Shown: positions 1-10,015 of the stretch, piece by piece
Numbering within the stretch: the stretch's first letter is position 1
Layout of the letters: each line of letters starts with the position of its first letter
The notes under the pieces: generated by a model
The model's database searches: none
Told to the model about the DNA's origin: nothing
The model's input: the letters and a program-made list of their open reading frames with translations, nothing else
NCBI RefSeq assembly: GCF_026262505.1
Contig: NC_067208.1
Coordinates: 6,519,962-6,583,961, forward strand
Direction: 5' to 3'
Source: Trichomonas vaginalis G3
Taxonomy: Eukaryota > Parabasalia > Trichomonadida > Trichomonadidae
Length of the DNA stretch: 64,000 bases
Translations under genes and position numbers: made by a program

Positions 1-1
1 A

Positions 2-235
2 GAAACGAAACCAGCTGAAGAAGCTACTGCAGGAGAACAAGAGAAACCTGCTGCGGCAGAAGAAGAGCAGAAGCCAGCTGATGCTCTTGCTCAGGAAGAA
101 AAGCAAGAAGAGCCAAAAATAGAGAAATCAGAATCTCAAACTGAAGAAAAGAAAGAAGAAGCTGGAGAACAAAATCCAGCTGAACAAATTGTTGATAATG
201 CAGATAATAATAGTGTAGAGCAAAAAGCAGAGTAA
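2..235 (+). CDS. 3' end of a host gene with an acidic, low-complexity tail
   Basis: An open frame enters from outside the window and ends at TAA (233-235), giving the last 77 residues of a protein. The visible part is almost entirely Glu, Lys, Ala, Gln and Pro (repeats such as EEQKPADA and EKQEEP) and ends in NADNNSVEQKAE. No folded domain can be seen; this is a disordered, highly charged tail. The 3' flank turns very AT-rich at once. The function cannot be judged because the N-terminal part is missing. That the frame codes is supported by its strong composition contrast with the following DNA and by a clean stop. Confidence 0.75.
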   Translation, partial: ETKPAEEATAGEQEKPAAAEEEQKPADALAQEEKQEEPKIEKSESQTEEKKEEAGEQNPAEQIVDNADNNSVEQKAE

Positions 236-1069
236 TGAAAATTTTTTATTTTAGAATTTTTTATTTTTTTATTTGATACTGAAAATTATCTATGAAAGAA
301 ATAAATGCTTATATTTCCATCATCGTTTCTGAACATTCACAATATTTTTATAATAATTTGTAATTTGCACTAATACCAAAAGGAATCTGCTGAAATATAA
401 TACATAAGCATCTAATTAGCTTTTTAATGATATATGAGCATAATCAGGAACTTTTTGTAGACCGCAAGGATATAATGAAATCGATACAAAAGTCAAGATG
501 CTCACTTTTCTGCTCGTGTTATATACTAATTTACATGTATGAACAAAGTGAATGCTTTTAAAATATATGCTATATTTTCTCTTATGAATATTTCTTTGAA
601 TTGTGATCCAATAAGGTTTCTGTGGAAGTATCAAGCTTAACTATGTTTCTATTTTCTCAGAATTTTAGTTTTATTATAGAAATCGACGCTACTAATGCAA
701 TAAGAGTATTAGCGTATATGAATATATAATAATGTGCAGACCTAATCATCATTTATTGCATCAGTGAAAATGGCAAAGAACAATGTTTTTTCAATGATTC
801 ATCAAGCAGCCAAAGTAAATCGTTTAAAATTAATTTAAAAAGTTGAGGTTCGAAACAATAATAACGAATGCATTGCAACTCATATCTTAGTACAAAGAAA
901 GAAACATTTGAGAAGAAAAAAAAGCGGAGTTGTGAAAGGAAATCCATTGGATATAGATGCCTAATAAAAAATATGGAGTTAGTATGCAATTTTTATTTCC
1001 GCTCTTTGTGAATGTTTTCCCATCAACGATCAAAAACCGGCCAATCTATACAGAAAAATAGTGATTATA
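236..1069. other. AT-rich intergenic DNA
   Basis: Short open frames here (for example at 416-634 and 753-989 on the minus strand) have AT-driven composition, no recognisable domain and no Inr-type start. I see no gene, RNA or clear repeat. Confidence 0.6.
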
Positions 1070-2669
1070 TTTAGCAAAAAGGTACATTCACTAGGCGATA
1101 ACAGTAAAATGGGATGAAAATAGGATAAATAGCATCCCTATATAGTGCCTAACAATATTTATACGGGCCAAAAAAAATTTGGCTAGAGATTTGGCGAGTT
1201 ATAAAACTTAGAAAATTGAGAGGGATTTTTATTTTTGAATTTTTTTTGGAAAGTTAAAATTGCGATTAAAAATCGATTTCCAGGAGAACTAAGCATCTCA
1301 TCATATATTTAAATCGATAAAAATATTAAATAATAGTTGAATAGTATAACAACGTGAAATTATGGCTGAATCTACAGAAAAAATGAACATATTTGACATT
1401 TTTGAAAATTCATACGTTAGATGGTGACAGACTCATAAACTATACTTTAGCTAAGATTGATATATGGTTTCAACAACACATGGTTAAAATCGTAAAAATA
1501 TTTTAGATTTCAAAAAGATATATATGGTAATATAATGGAACAAAGTCAACAAATAGCATGTTAAATATGTTATAATTAACTTTTTATTAGATCCAATAGT
1601 AGATATCGAATGGTTTCCAGCTTTATGGTTAAATATTTTCTTTTCGAGCTTCTCTTTAACTGTTGTATTAAGGTTGTAAATTTTTGATGCTAGAAACTAT
1701 GGAATCTTCTTTGCTGCTGCATTTTTCTTGAGAGTTCTTGCAATTTCGAATAGATCTGCGCATTGTATGAAATGGAAGCTTTAAAATATCTTGAAAACAG
1801 AATAGGACTGCTTTTCCAAAGGAATGCTTACTTGTAAATCAGAGAGTTTCAAAATTGACAGCAAGATTATCATCATAACTTTCGATTTTGCTGCGAAAAA
1901 GGAAGACAAGTAATTAACAAATCATTTACTGTTGTTCATCAAAAGAAGAAAACTTTGATAACAACTAATGATGATAAAATCAAGCTATCTTTTAATATTT
2001 TAAATTGATAAGACATTCAAAATATTTGAATGGTTTAAAATATTTTTTTTAATTTCTATAAGATATTATCATGATTATATAATAAAATTTAAATTTTTAT
2101 TCAAAAAGGCAATATTTCAAACTTTTAATTTCAAAAATCTTAATTCTGCAATAAGTGTATTTAATTGTAGCAAATTTAATGATCCTTCGTCATGCTTAGC
2201 AATTTGGAACTCATAAATTAATGATTTCTTCAAGTAAAATTCTGCATTATTTCAAAAGTCAATAATTCTCTAGTAACTTTTCTTCAAACCCTAACCATTA
2301 TATTATATGTATAATGGAGAATAATTGCAAAGAAAGATAGCCGAATTTACTGGGTAGTTCTTGTGATGCGAAATAATTGCAAATTAACACCTAATTTTAA
2401 CAGCATCAATCTCTTTTTGCTCTCATTTAAATGCATTCGCACACTTTAATTTTGAAATATAAGAGTTTTGGAAATTATCAAATTTATCTGCTCAAATACT
2501 ATAGATTTTCATAAGTGTTAATAGAATCATTAGCCTTACATATAGTGTTTAATATAATGATGCACATTATACTGGGATTCATTCCTTATTCATCTAGTTA
2601 TTATAAGATTTACAACCCCATGAAAATTTAAAATTTTGTCAAAAATAGTGAATGTACCTTTTTTAGCAA
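1070..2669. mobile_element. Non-coding TA-flanked element with short inverted ends
   Basis: The two ends are inverted copies of each other. The left begins TTTAGCAAAAAGGTACATTC and the right, read on the other strand, begins TTGCTAAAAAAGGTACATTC; both continue CACTA. The shared core GGTACATTCACTA is exact over 13 bp. Both ends abut a TA dinucleotide (1068-1069 and 2670-2671), as expected for a Tc1/mariner-type target duplication. The 1600-bp interior has no long open frame, so this is either a non-autonomous element or a decayed transposon. The ends are unlike those of the mariner copies elsewhere in the window. Confidence 0.6.
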
Positions 2670-3299
2670 TACTTATGGATAAATTTTCAAATATGATCCC
2701 AAGTATTTTGACTGATTTCATATTTTATTGGGAAATTTAACGATAAATAATCATTAAAATTTTAGATAAAATATGATGCAATATCTATTACAATGCATTT
2801 TGTTCGAACGTCCTTTGAAATAAATCAGTACCTTATCAATTTATTTTGAGTTGGCAGTAGAGTTTTCATTCTATTGGTAATTAGGCTTATATTCAATCGA
2901 TTATTAAAAACCACCGTCAGAATTGATTGAAAAGAATTTTTGGCAGTTCTCAATTTATAAAATCATCTATTAGTACGAAAATCGTTGGTTGCGGATTATG
3001 AATTTTTATTGGGTTATAGACTGACGATATATTAATGGTTTGAGGGAAATTTTGAGATTGAATGATTATAGCTGAAATACCCTTGAATTTAATCTGAAAT
3101 TTCGAAATTTCGTATTTACGTTCACTGATATTATCTAAGCTATTTCTCGATAAAATTTATTCCTTCTTATAAATTTCATATAAAATAGATTTCAGATAAT
3201 TTCGGATATAATTAAAAGGAAAAAGATAAAGTTAAAGATATTCGAAAGTGTTTTACTTCAATACCAAACAACAAACAATAAAACAACTAAATAATCCCA
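2670..3299. other. AT-rich intergenic DNA
   Basis: Nothing supported was found here. It separates the TA-flanked element from the 3' end of the minus-strand gene at 3300-3926. Confidence 0.5.
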
Positions 3300-3926
3300 T
3301 TATTGAGAGTTAAGAAGAAGCTGAATAGGGTTCAATTCCATGTTAAAGATCATTGGATTGCCAGTTATGAACGATGGAAATAGTGGATTAAGTCCACAGA
3401 GAAGTCTGAAAGGAGGAAGTGGTGTCAAGAGTACGCGGTCTTTCTTTTCTACAGGCTTAGGTGACTCGTGAATAGGTATAACCGAAATCTTGGTAATAGG
3501 CTCGTTTGATTCATCAGAGTATTGGGAGGCTTCTTCCTTTGAATTACTGTATAAAATTTCATCATCATAAGCGTCATCATCATGTTTTCTTGATTTGACT
3601 CGTGCACCATCATTAGTAGGCATCCACGAATCAGATGGATAATTCCTTCCATATATACCGTAGAAGGTAGATCTCTTATCAATTCCTGGTATAGGCTTCA
3701 AAGCTTTGAACTTTGAAATGGTTTTACCACGTGTTTGACTTAGAATAACACATACGTAATCTTTACACTTTGAAGAAACCCTAGACCAGAGATCGTAGTC
3801 ATTATTACGAATCCACTTTTCGATTTCGCAGGAAGCCATTGGACGATCTGATTGCTTAATAACTTGAAAAGCCTTTTGTCTTAATTGAGTTGAGCTTAAA
3901 CTGGGATCACCAAACGAAGAATCCAT
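3300..3926 (-). CDS. Small protein with a winged-helix-like N-terminal domain
   Basis: This 208-residue protein starts at the ATG at 3926 (MDSSFGDPS). The codon before it is TTG, and an Inr lies 11 nt upstream. Residues about 10-95 (LRQKAFQVIKQSDRPMASCEIEKWI ... YVCVILSQTRGKTISKFK ... RSTFYGIYG) look like a helix-turn-helix of the winged type: a helix, a PMASCEIEKWI recognition-like stretch, and an aromatic, basic wing. Residues about 105-150 are acidic and disordered, and the C-terminus is proline- and leucine-rich. I infer a DNA-binding or chromatin role from the fold pattern only. The family is not one I can name with certainty; it resembles lineage-specific trichomonad hypothetical proteins. 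Confidence 0.7.
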   Translation of the reverse strand: MDSSFGDPSLSSTQLRQKAFQVIKQSDRPMASCEIEKWIRNNDYDLWSRVSSKCKDYVCVILSQTRGKTISKFKALKPIPGIDKRSTFYGIYGRNYPSDSWMPTNDGARVKSRKHDDDAYDDEILYSNSKEEASQYSDESNEPITKISVIPIHESPKPVEKKDRVLLTPLPPFRLLCGLNPLFPSFITGNPMIFNMELNPIQLLLNSQ

Positions 3927-3931
3927 CAAAA

Positions 3932-3939
3932 TTAAATGA
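3932..3939 (-). promoter_or_regulatory. Initiator (Inr) of the 3300-3926 gene
   Basis: Read on the minus strand the sequence is TCATTTAA, matching the trichomonad initiator TCA-Py-T/A, with the putative +1 A 11 nt before the ATG. Such short leaders are normal in this lineage. It also decides the start codon for the gene. Confidence 0.6.
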
Positions 3940-5313
3940 CTGAATCTTTTGAATTAATATCGTCCAATTGTATCTTGATGTTAAACGCGTGTCGTTTTTA
4001 ATAGTAGCAATACAATGGATATACACTATGACAGAAATTTTGATAAGAAACTGTTTTGATTCTCTCAATCCATCGTATTTTTATTTTATTTTATTTCAAC
4101 GTATATTCTGCATTCATCAACAATAACAATATCATGCTTTTCCGATATATCTGACCGATCGTATTCAAAAAATGGAAAAATTTAACGTGCATTAAATTGT
4201 TTTAAGCGTAATATTAATTACAATTATATTTATACTAAAATATATCAATTGAAAGATAAAATTTATTGAGGATGTTTTATTGTCGTATAGAAAAAGTGAC
4301 AAAATTATTATTGTCGTCAGACGACAATAATAATCTTTGATTTAAAATTTGTACAATTCATTTCTGACAATTTAAATTAGATAGGAACATGCGCTATTAT
4401 ATATAGAATCGTGTTGATATGAAGTGGATGTATTGTTGTATATCATGCAACTTGATCACATTAGATTAAAGTTGTTTTTGACATATCGCAGATATAATTC
4501 ATGAGCGCATATCGGAATACCTATAGTGATGCATAAAATATAGAAATGAATGCAAAAACACATATTTTAATTTTTGGAGATTCTTTATCTAATTTTATTA
4601 AATGGTAAGAGATGTGTTTGACATTGTCATATAATTGTGTTAGATGTTTATATACAGTTTTTAATGTGTTTAGTTGTGTATCTCAAAGAAATAAAAAATG
4701 GAATATATTGCAAATCTCAATTATAATAAATGGTAAGGTTTGAGTAATAGTATCAGATCTCAGAAACAAAGATGAGTTATGTTCTAATGTGAATAAATGA
4801 TAAAATAATAAAACCGAGTCAAATGGATTAATTTTATACATATATATATAAATTTATGGTTTTATGCTACACATAATGAATATTAGTACTCTGTAACCTG
4901 CAACATGTCTTCTCTAAGAAAAAAATCAAGTATTATAACTCCTTCTATAGAATATCATTGCAAAATTGTATTTTCAACTAAACTTAGTCAAAAATAATCA
5001 ATATTATGTTTTGGTAGGCTAGGTATGTGAAATAGAAACCCAAATTCCAAATTAATAAAATTTAATTTCGTTTTGATTTACTTTTTTGCTTATTTGATTT
5101 TAAAAATAAAATATATGATTGTATTGATGATCAAAGAATTCTTTTTACTGACTTTGAATTTAATTTGATAAATATTGTCACTTTTTATTTTAAAAAATGT
5201 TCAAAGCGCATATCGCTGCTTCAGTATTTGATTTTAACATAAAACAATACTGTCTTATGTTAGACTACGTAATGCATTGATGATTTATTATCAAAATGTT
5301 GAGGGATTTAAAA
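3940..5313. other. AT-rich intergenic DNA up to the Polinton
   Basis: No gene is supported. A short palindromic MITE fragment lies at 4266-4334 and is listed separately. The DNA runs directly into the left terminus of the Polinton. Confidence 0.5.
4266..4334 (+). repeat. MITE fragment with a 15-bp-arm palindrome
   Basis: It begins TTGAGGATGTTTTATTGTCG, the same left end as the larger element at 55123-55417. It contains the perfect odd palindrome ATTATTATTGTCGTC-A-(inverse arm). The motif GTCGTC next to AGTGACAAA is shared with that element and with the end fragment at 60404-60451. It looks like an internally deleted copy. Confidence 0.6.
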
Positions 5314-5492
5314 GTACGGCGGCACTGCGTTCCACCTTACCCAATACTTGTGAATTTGACACTTTACAAAACCATTAACGTATATTTTACAACACAAACG
5401 CAAAAACTAACTTAACCTTAAATATTTACAAAGCCGCCAACCATTTCACCTCACTAACGACTTCACTAATGTAAAAAAATAAACGTTCTCAC
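5314..5492 (+). repeat. Polinton left terminal inverted repeat
   Basis: It starts GTACGGCGGCACTGCG and matches the reverse complement of 31656-31821 almost throughout, with small indels and about 20 differences by eye. It contains tandem TTCTCAC/CACTAA-type short repeats near its inner edge, which continue to about 5520. Confidence 0.9.
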
Positions 5493-5524
5493 TATCGTTC
5501 TCACTAACGACTTCACTAATGTTC

Positions 5525-5809
5525 TCATAAATTTTCCTCAATATCTTCATCATCAGTGTTAACCCTATTGTAGTCATACTTGAAGCCATAAACTTTCTCT
5601 AACTTCTTAACGTACAATTTACATAACTTACCTTCGTCATCGTATGGTTTAATGATATAACTATTTCTATCTTTATACACAGTCAATGAAAAGTCAACTG
5701 GTCTCGGATGTATTTGAAAGAACATGTTATGCTCAGGAAGGAAGAATAAATGTTTAAATGTATGTTTGTTATACTGTGGAATTCGAATGAGTTGCTTTTG
5801 TTCTGTCAT
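5525..5809 (-). CDS. Polinton terminal gene, left paralogue
   Basis: A 94-residue protein of unknown function. It is clearly related to the product of 28218-28544 at the other end of the element: HTFKHLFFLPEHNMFFQI corresponds to HEFKNLFFVPRENTFYQI, followed by a shared LSVY/LTVY strand and a KLxxxY motif. Both end in an acidic tail (here TDDEDIEENL). The pattern suggests a small beta-rich domain. The gene lies between the terminal repeat and a second, subterminal inverted repeat, and reads outward towards the terminus. The leader is T-rich (TTTTTATTTGGATGTAA) with no Inr. Confidence 0.8.
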   Translation of the reverse strand: MTEQKQLIRIPQYNKHTFKHLFFLPEHNMFFQIHPRPVDFSLTVYKDRNSYIIKPYDDEGKLCKLYVKKLEKVYGFKYDYNRVNTDDEDIEENL

Positions 5810-5822
5810 TTACATCCAAATA

Positions 5823-5991
5823 AAAATTTTCAGTAAAATAAAAAATAAACTTAAAAATTAATGATATCACCACCCTCACACGTATGAAAGCATAGCACAA
5901 AAATAAATTTAGGGTAGATGGGTAGATCTAACCCGATTTCTAACCTCATTTCTATCCTGTTGAATTCATTGCTTTATAACTCTCTTCCTTT
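5823..5991 (+). repeat. Subterminal inverted repeat, left arm
   Basis: Its reverse complement matches 28043-28200 at about 90 percent by eye, including the shared runs GTTATAAAGCAATGAATTC and GAGGGTGGTGATATCATTAA. It includes one copy of the dyad element (5911-5959). With the paired genes at 5525 and 28218 it shows that the inverted symmetry of the Polinton reaches well inside the terminal repeats. Confidence 0.8.
5911..5959. promoter_or_regulatory. Repeated intergenic dyad, copy 1
   Basis: AGGGTAG ... GTAGATCTAACCC ... TAACCTCATTTCTATCCT. It lies directly 3' of the minus-strand gene at 5974-6210 and 5' of the 5525 gene. The same dyad recurs at 17216, 17361, 18466, 19311 and 28070. Confidence 0.65.
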
Positions 5992-6210
5992 CTCCAACTC
6001 TTCTAGCTTCTTCTTAAGTTCAGCAATGTTGTCCTCATGAAGTTTAATCTTTCTCAAAATTCCTTCTTTATCTAATGGTTGCTTTATCTTTCTAAACTGA
6101 ACTCTACCATCCTTCATAGTATGAATGTAAAAACCTTCTGGAATAGTTCCTGATTTAATGTATTCTACCAAAAACTTTTGTTTCATTGCTTCAGTGACTT
6201 TAGTCGTCAT
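5974..6210 (-). CDS. Small Polinton protein with a C-terminal coiled coil
   Basis: 78 residues. The start (MTTKVTEAMKQKFLVEY) is an ATG after a T-rich leader. The middle GFYIHTMKDGRVQFRKIKQPL looks like a short beta segment, and residues about 48-78 (ILRKIKLHEDNIAELKKKLEELEKGREL) form a strong heptad coiled coil. The GxxxYxxxxxDGKIYVRKRK pattern of 8333-8767 is similar (HPFYYVSQSKDGKIYVRKRKVPL), so the two small genes flanking the capsid cluster may share a domain. Function unknown. Confidence 0.75.
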   Translation of the reverse strand: MTTKVTEAMKQKFLVEYIKSGTIPEGFYIHTMKDGRVQFRKIKQPLDKEGILRKIKLHEDNIAELKKKLEELEKGREL

Positions 6211-6258
6211 TTTACTCTAAATAAAATGTTCAAATAAAATAAAAATAACGTTATTTTT

Positions 6259-6699
6259 TCAGTAAGGAAACGCAGGAGTTTTACGATTTATTTGAGGAGT
6301 AGGTTCTGGTTTAAATGTTGGAGTCGGTTTAGGAGTTGACTTTTGAACAGGAGTTTGTACTTCCATAGGTTCAGGAGGCATTGAAGGTTTTGCTTGTGAA
6401 GGTGTCGGAGTTTGTTTAACTTCAGCTACTTCAGTATTATTTACAACATTTGCTTTATTTCTTTTCAACATCATAACTGCTCCTGCTGTAGCTAGCAAAC
6501 CTAGTGGGAGACCATATCTTATATAAGGACTTGACCAAATGCTATTTTTGACAGGAGCTGGTGGAACACCTAACCTTGGTGAGACTGCTCTTTGCCATTG
6601 TGCAGCTCGTAAGAAATATTCAATAGGTGCTCCATAATCGTTTGGTAAAGTTTGTTTCATAGATGGTGAAGGTTCACGAGAGCTTGATGAAGAACTCAT
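6259..6699 (-). CDS. Membrane-anchored proline-rich protein next to the capsid gene
   Basis: 146 residues. A serine-rich N-terminus is followed by one transmembrane segment at about 60-78 (YGLPLGLLATAGAVMML), then KRNK and a proline/threonine-rich disordered C-terminus (PTPSQAKPSMPPEPMEVQTPVQ). It lies 31 bp downstream of the major capsid gene on the same strand. Small single-pass proteins beside capsid genes are common in this class of virus-like element, so a virion membrane or assembly role is possible; that is inference. Confidence 0.75.
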   Translation of the reverse strand: MSSSSSSREPSPSMKQTLPNDYGAPIEYFLRAAQWQRAVSPRLGVPPAPVKNSIWSSPYIRYGLPLGLLATAGAVMMLKRNKANVVNNTEVAEVKQTPTPSQAKPSMPPEPMEVQTPVQKSTPKPTPTFKPEPTPQINRKTPAFPY

Positions 6700-6730
6700 T
6701 TATAAGCTTTAAAAAATAAACGTTCATCCT

Positions 6731-8305
6731 TTATTCCTCACTGTCGTCCGTAGCTAAGTTATAGTCATCTAATCTTATTATGGGGATGCCATTAGCACGC
6801 ACCTGAATGGCAAAGCAACAATCCCTCATAAATCCAATAAGTGGCTTTGGTACATTTTCAGTTGCTAGTTCAATAGGTCCTTTAACAGACAATTTGTATG
6901 TTATTGGAGCAGTAGATGTTTGACCTTGCTGGAAGCAAAAGTCCACTTCTGTTGGAAAACCACATAAGAAATGTGTGTTGTCATAGCTATCCCATTTATG
7001 TTCCACACTACCATCATCCACCAATGACCTCATAACATCTTCATTAAATCCTATCATATCATTGTTTGTATTGCAAGCGTTCGCAACCATTTCATAAAAT
7101 ACAGGTCCATATGATTTTTCAGGTTCTGCAGGCATATTTCCATAAGCTCCCATGGAAAGCTGAAGATATTTAAACTTAGGGTTCTCAAAATTAACATAAT
7201 AGTTGTCTTTCTTTCTAAATAGTGCCCAAATACTTTTAACATTAATAGGCGTATAAGCTGCTGTAAATGTTGCACTTGAACTATCTGTATTCTTTGAGAA
7301 TGAACCGTCCATAGGAATCCAATCCATAACTTTAACAGGAAAACATAAAGCCTCGTTTGTATAATGTTCTACAAGTTCTGTATAAATGTTAGGGTCTAAA
7401 GAGAATGACTTTGGATGAATGAAACATTCATTAAAATCCATCTTTGTTCGAAATAGTTGCTGGGTTACAGTTGTAATAGTAACTGTTCCACTAGCTTCTA
7501 CTGCCTTCGTTATCATAGTGAATGGTTCATTCCATGGAACAAATTTATTTGTCGGTGGATTTGAATCTGAAGCAAATGCAACTTTAAGAGTTGGATTGAA
7601 AGCAATGATATCATTTACAGATATAGATGTGCATTGTAAGGCGTCGCTACTGAACTTTACTTTAAGCTGAATGTTTCCTGCAAAAGCTGGAATAAATCGA
7701 ATAGCTTCTAATGGAAGGAATTTTCTAACAGGAATTCTTAAACGAAGCTTAAAATCAAATGATTTTCCTGCTGTAATTGGACCACTAACAATTTGTCCTG
7801 TTCTGCATGTTCCCGAATGACTCCATACATCTTCATGTCGAGTCTTTGAGAAAACATCTACTTTCTTTATTTGTTCGGTAGTTTGTGAGTTTGAAGTTAT
7901 ATATGCTTCTTCTCTTGCGTTGTCTTGAGAATATACAATACGACCATTTGCAAGGATTTGATATCCAGCAACTGCATAGAAAGCGTCATCGAAACCAATC
8001 CAAAATCCTGGTGGGTTTGTTTTATTGGAACCTGAACCAATTTCTTTATCTACAATAAATTGACCTTCCATTTTATACGTAATGAATGTATTGTAAAGGT
8101 CCAACATATTTTCACCAGGAGGTGAGAGATTGAATGTTACCCATGTGTTATCTTTAGCAGTTCCAGGTTGTGATGGAATCTTTGCGTCAGAATATTTTCT
8201 ATTAGTGTCACCAATTTGAACTGCATTGTCTATGATATCGAAATATGAGCGAATCTGATGAATATGCTCTGCTGGAGTAAATTCGTTTAACTGTTCGTTC
8301 TGCAT
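6731..8305 (-). CDS. Polinton major capsid protein (double jelly roll type)
   Basis: 524 residues. The N-terminus (HIHQIRSYFDIIDNAVQIGD), the early LSPPGENMLDLYNTFITYKM stretch and the many short hydrophobic beta strands, with VRKFLPLEAIRFIPAFAGNIQLKVKF near residue 200, fit the double jelly-roll capsid proteins of Polintons and related viruses. Length is in the usual range. It lies at the head of a minus-strand cluster with two small structural-type genes (6259 and 5974) and is 27 bp downstream of the 8333 gene. The C-terminal region FCFQQGQTSTAPITYKLSVKGPIELA is strand-rich. The family assignment rests on context and pattern, not a search. Confidence 0.82.
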   Translation of the reverse strand: MQNEQLNEFTPAEHIHQIRSYFDIIDNAVQIGDTNRKYSDAKIPSQPGTAKDNTWVTFNLSPPGENMLDLYNTFITYKMEGQFIVDKEIGSGSNKTNPPGFWIGFDDAFYAVAGYQILANGRIVYSQDNAREEAYITSNSQTTEQIKKVDVFSKTRHEDVWSHSGTCRTGQIVSGPITAGKSFDFKLRLRIPVRKFLPLEAIRFIPAFAGNIQLKVKFSSDALQCTSISVNDIIAFNPTLKVAFASDSNPPTNKFVPWNEPFTMITKAVEASGTVTITTVTQQLFRTKMDFNECFIHPKSFSLDPNIYTELVEHYTNEALCFPVKVMDWIPMDGSFSKNTDSSSATFTAAYTPINVKSIWALFRKKDNYYVNFENPKFKYLQLSMGAYGNMPAEPEKSYGPVFYEMVANACNTNNDMIGFNEDVMRSLVDDGSVEHKWDSYDNTHFLCGFPTEVDFCFQQGQTSTAPITYKLSVKGPIELATENVPKPLIGFMRDCCFAIQVRANGIPIIRLDDYNLATDDSEE

Positions 8306-8332
8306 GTATTTACTTCAGATAAAAATATCTAT

Positions 8333-8767
8333 TTACTTCATTATTCTCACTCTTCTTCTTGGCATTCGTGGTGGAAGTTGTTTCTTGACATTTTCAATGA
8401 ACTGTACATTCTCTTTTGTCTCAACTTCTTTCACTGGCGGGTCAGGATTCTTTGACTCGGTTTGTTTTTCAATGAAATTCACAAACTTTGCAATAAGCTC
8501 TTGGTTCGTTATTGAAAGTACATCTGGCTTCTTTTCTTCTGGTTCTATTGACTTTTCAGTTTGAATAGAAGGCTTAATATGGGCTTCGTGGACTTCACCC
8601 TTGCCATACACCTTAATGTTGTCGCTTTCTGCATTCGCTAATGGAACCTTTCTTTTTCTTACGTATATTTTACCATCTTTACTCTGACTTACATAATAGA
8701 AAGGATGTTGTATTCCTCTTGCGTCATTTAATATAATAGACTCTCGCTCTGATTTTGACAAGCTCAT
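8333..8767 (-). CDS. Small Polinton protein with a basic C-terminus
   Basis: 144 residues. The N-terminal half has HPFYYVSQSKDGKIYVRKRKVPLANAES, related in pattern to the 5974 gene product. The middle is Lys/Glu-rich and the end is basic (KKQLPPRMPRRRVRIMK), suggesting nucleic-acid contact or a targeting tail. It is divergent from the 8813 gene, the two ATGs being 45 bp apart. Role unknown; its position suggests the virion-gene cluster. Confidence 0.7.
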   Translation of the reverse strand: MSLSKSERESIILNDARGIQHPFYYVSQSKDGKIYVRKRKVPLANAESDNIKVYGKGEVHEAHIKPSIQTEKSIEPEEKKPDVLSITNQELIAKFVNFIEKQTESKNPDPPVKEVETKENVQFIENVKKQLPPRMPRRRVRIMK

Positions 8768-8812
8768 TTTACATCGGTTAAAGTTTTAATTTTGTTTTTT
8801 ATCTGCAGTCAA

Positions 8813-9073
8813 ATGACTCAGACAAGTCCTACGGACAAGACCCAAGGGGTCATAGATGTTGAAGCATTGAAGAAAGAAATTCGTGAGCAAATTTTATCCG
8901 AACTGAAGGAACAAAAACAAGAACAAAAGCCAGAGAGACCAAAGAGAAAACTTAGTGAAAAACAACTTGCTGCATTAGCTGCTGGAAGACAAAAGAACCC
9001 AAGACTACTGGCGAAAAAAGCTAGAGAAGAAGCTGAAGCAAAAGCTAAAGAAGCTGAAGCAAAGAAAGAGTAA
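8813..9073 (+). CDS. Small lysine/glutamate-rich basic protein
   Basis: 86 residues from the ATG at 8813 (MTQTSPTDKTQGVIDVEALKK). An earlier in-frame TTG at 8792 is unlikely to be the start. Residues about 14-45 are helical and charged (IREQILSELKEQKQEQKPE), then PKRKLSEKQLAALAAGRQKNPRLL and a KxREEAEAKAKEAEAKKE tail. The helical, strongly basic/acidic pattern suits a DNA-condensing or scaffold protein; this is inference. The next plus-strand gene begins 24 bp after its stop. Confidence 0.7.
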   Translation: MTQTSPTDKTQGVIDVEALKKEIREQILSELKEQKQEQKPERPKRKLSEKQLAALAAGRQKNPRLLAKKAREEAEAKAKEAEAKKE

Positions 9074-9097
9074 ATGGTTTATTTTTATCCGAATTAA

Positions 9098-9955
9098 ATG
9101 TATAGACAAATACCTTTATCTGTTGCGTTCAGTAGTGAAAACCCTGACGTCAAAATAAAGGGGAACAGAGTAACGTTTAAGTTTCCAACAGACTGGATTG
9201 TGAACATAAATGAAGAGAAGTACATTGGCATAACATCTATGTATATAACACGTGCTTTCAGAAAGGTTGACTTTATACTTCAAGTCGAGATAGAAAATGA
9301 CGAACAGTCTTTAAGTGCCCAAAACATTCACATATACAAATACTTTAAAGACGATACAACATTGCTACAATGTATGACTTCATTTAATGAGATGTTCGAG
9401 AAAAAGTTTAACATTGAAGTACAAACTTTACAGCCTTTACGTGAGTTTCTTGCACAACTGAAAGAAGAAGGTAGTCAGCCACAATTTATAGACTTTCATT
9501 ATGAATTTAATGAAAATGAAGATGGAACTCATGACTGTCAGTTTGTTGTATTCTCACCATTCAATGAAGTCGCTAAAAAGAAAGAAAATCCATTACGTAT
9601 AAGATTTCAAATCTCTGAACCAAGTGATGATTTCAAAAATGTTTTCAATTATGATGCAATGCTTCCGAGGAAAAATGAATTTTCAAAGATTGTAACACCC
9701 GGCATTTGGGATAGAAAGTAAGCTATATTATATTCAAACTTAAGTAAGGGAGTTGAAAATGAGTTCATTGGTCATACAAGAACTTCACCACTTCCTAACC
9801 CTAAATACTATAAATTAACTGGCTTCAATCGTGAGTTTTGGATAGACATGTTCTCCACTCATGACCATAACTGCCCAGTGTTCTTACCTCCAGACCATAA
9901 GGACTGTCTCTACATTGAAGCACAACTCTTAAACTCTACCATCGCAGTATTGTAA
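9098..9955 (+). pseudogene. Polinton minor structural-type gene, broken (about one break)
   Basis: The N-terminal part (MYRQIPLSVAFSSENPDVKIKGNRVTFKFPTDWIVNI) is beta-rich and reads like a jelly-roll minor capsid or penton-type protein. It is similar in style to the products of 23455-24231 and 26427-27308 in the same element. Coding-like composition extends to about 9955, and the gene appears broken about once. It lies downstream of the 8813 gene in the same direction and converges on the polymerase gene at 10016. Confidence 0.6.
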
Positions 9956-10015
9956 AATCTACGCTAGTTTTATTTTTATCACGAATGACCTCATTGCTGA
10001 CAAAAATAAATGACC

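Noticed and set aside
5460-5525. Possible CRISPR-like short direct repeats (CACTAACGACTTCACTAATG)
   Set aside because: Only two units at the inner edge of the Polinton terminal repeat, no spacers; a eukaryotic genome.
7419-7670. Plus-strand frame opposite the major capsid gene
   Set aside because: Shadow of the minus-strand capsid gene; low-complexity hydrophobic composition and no start signal.
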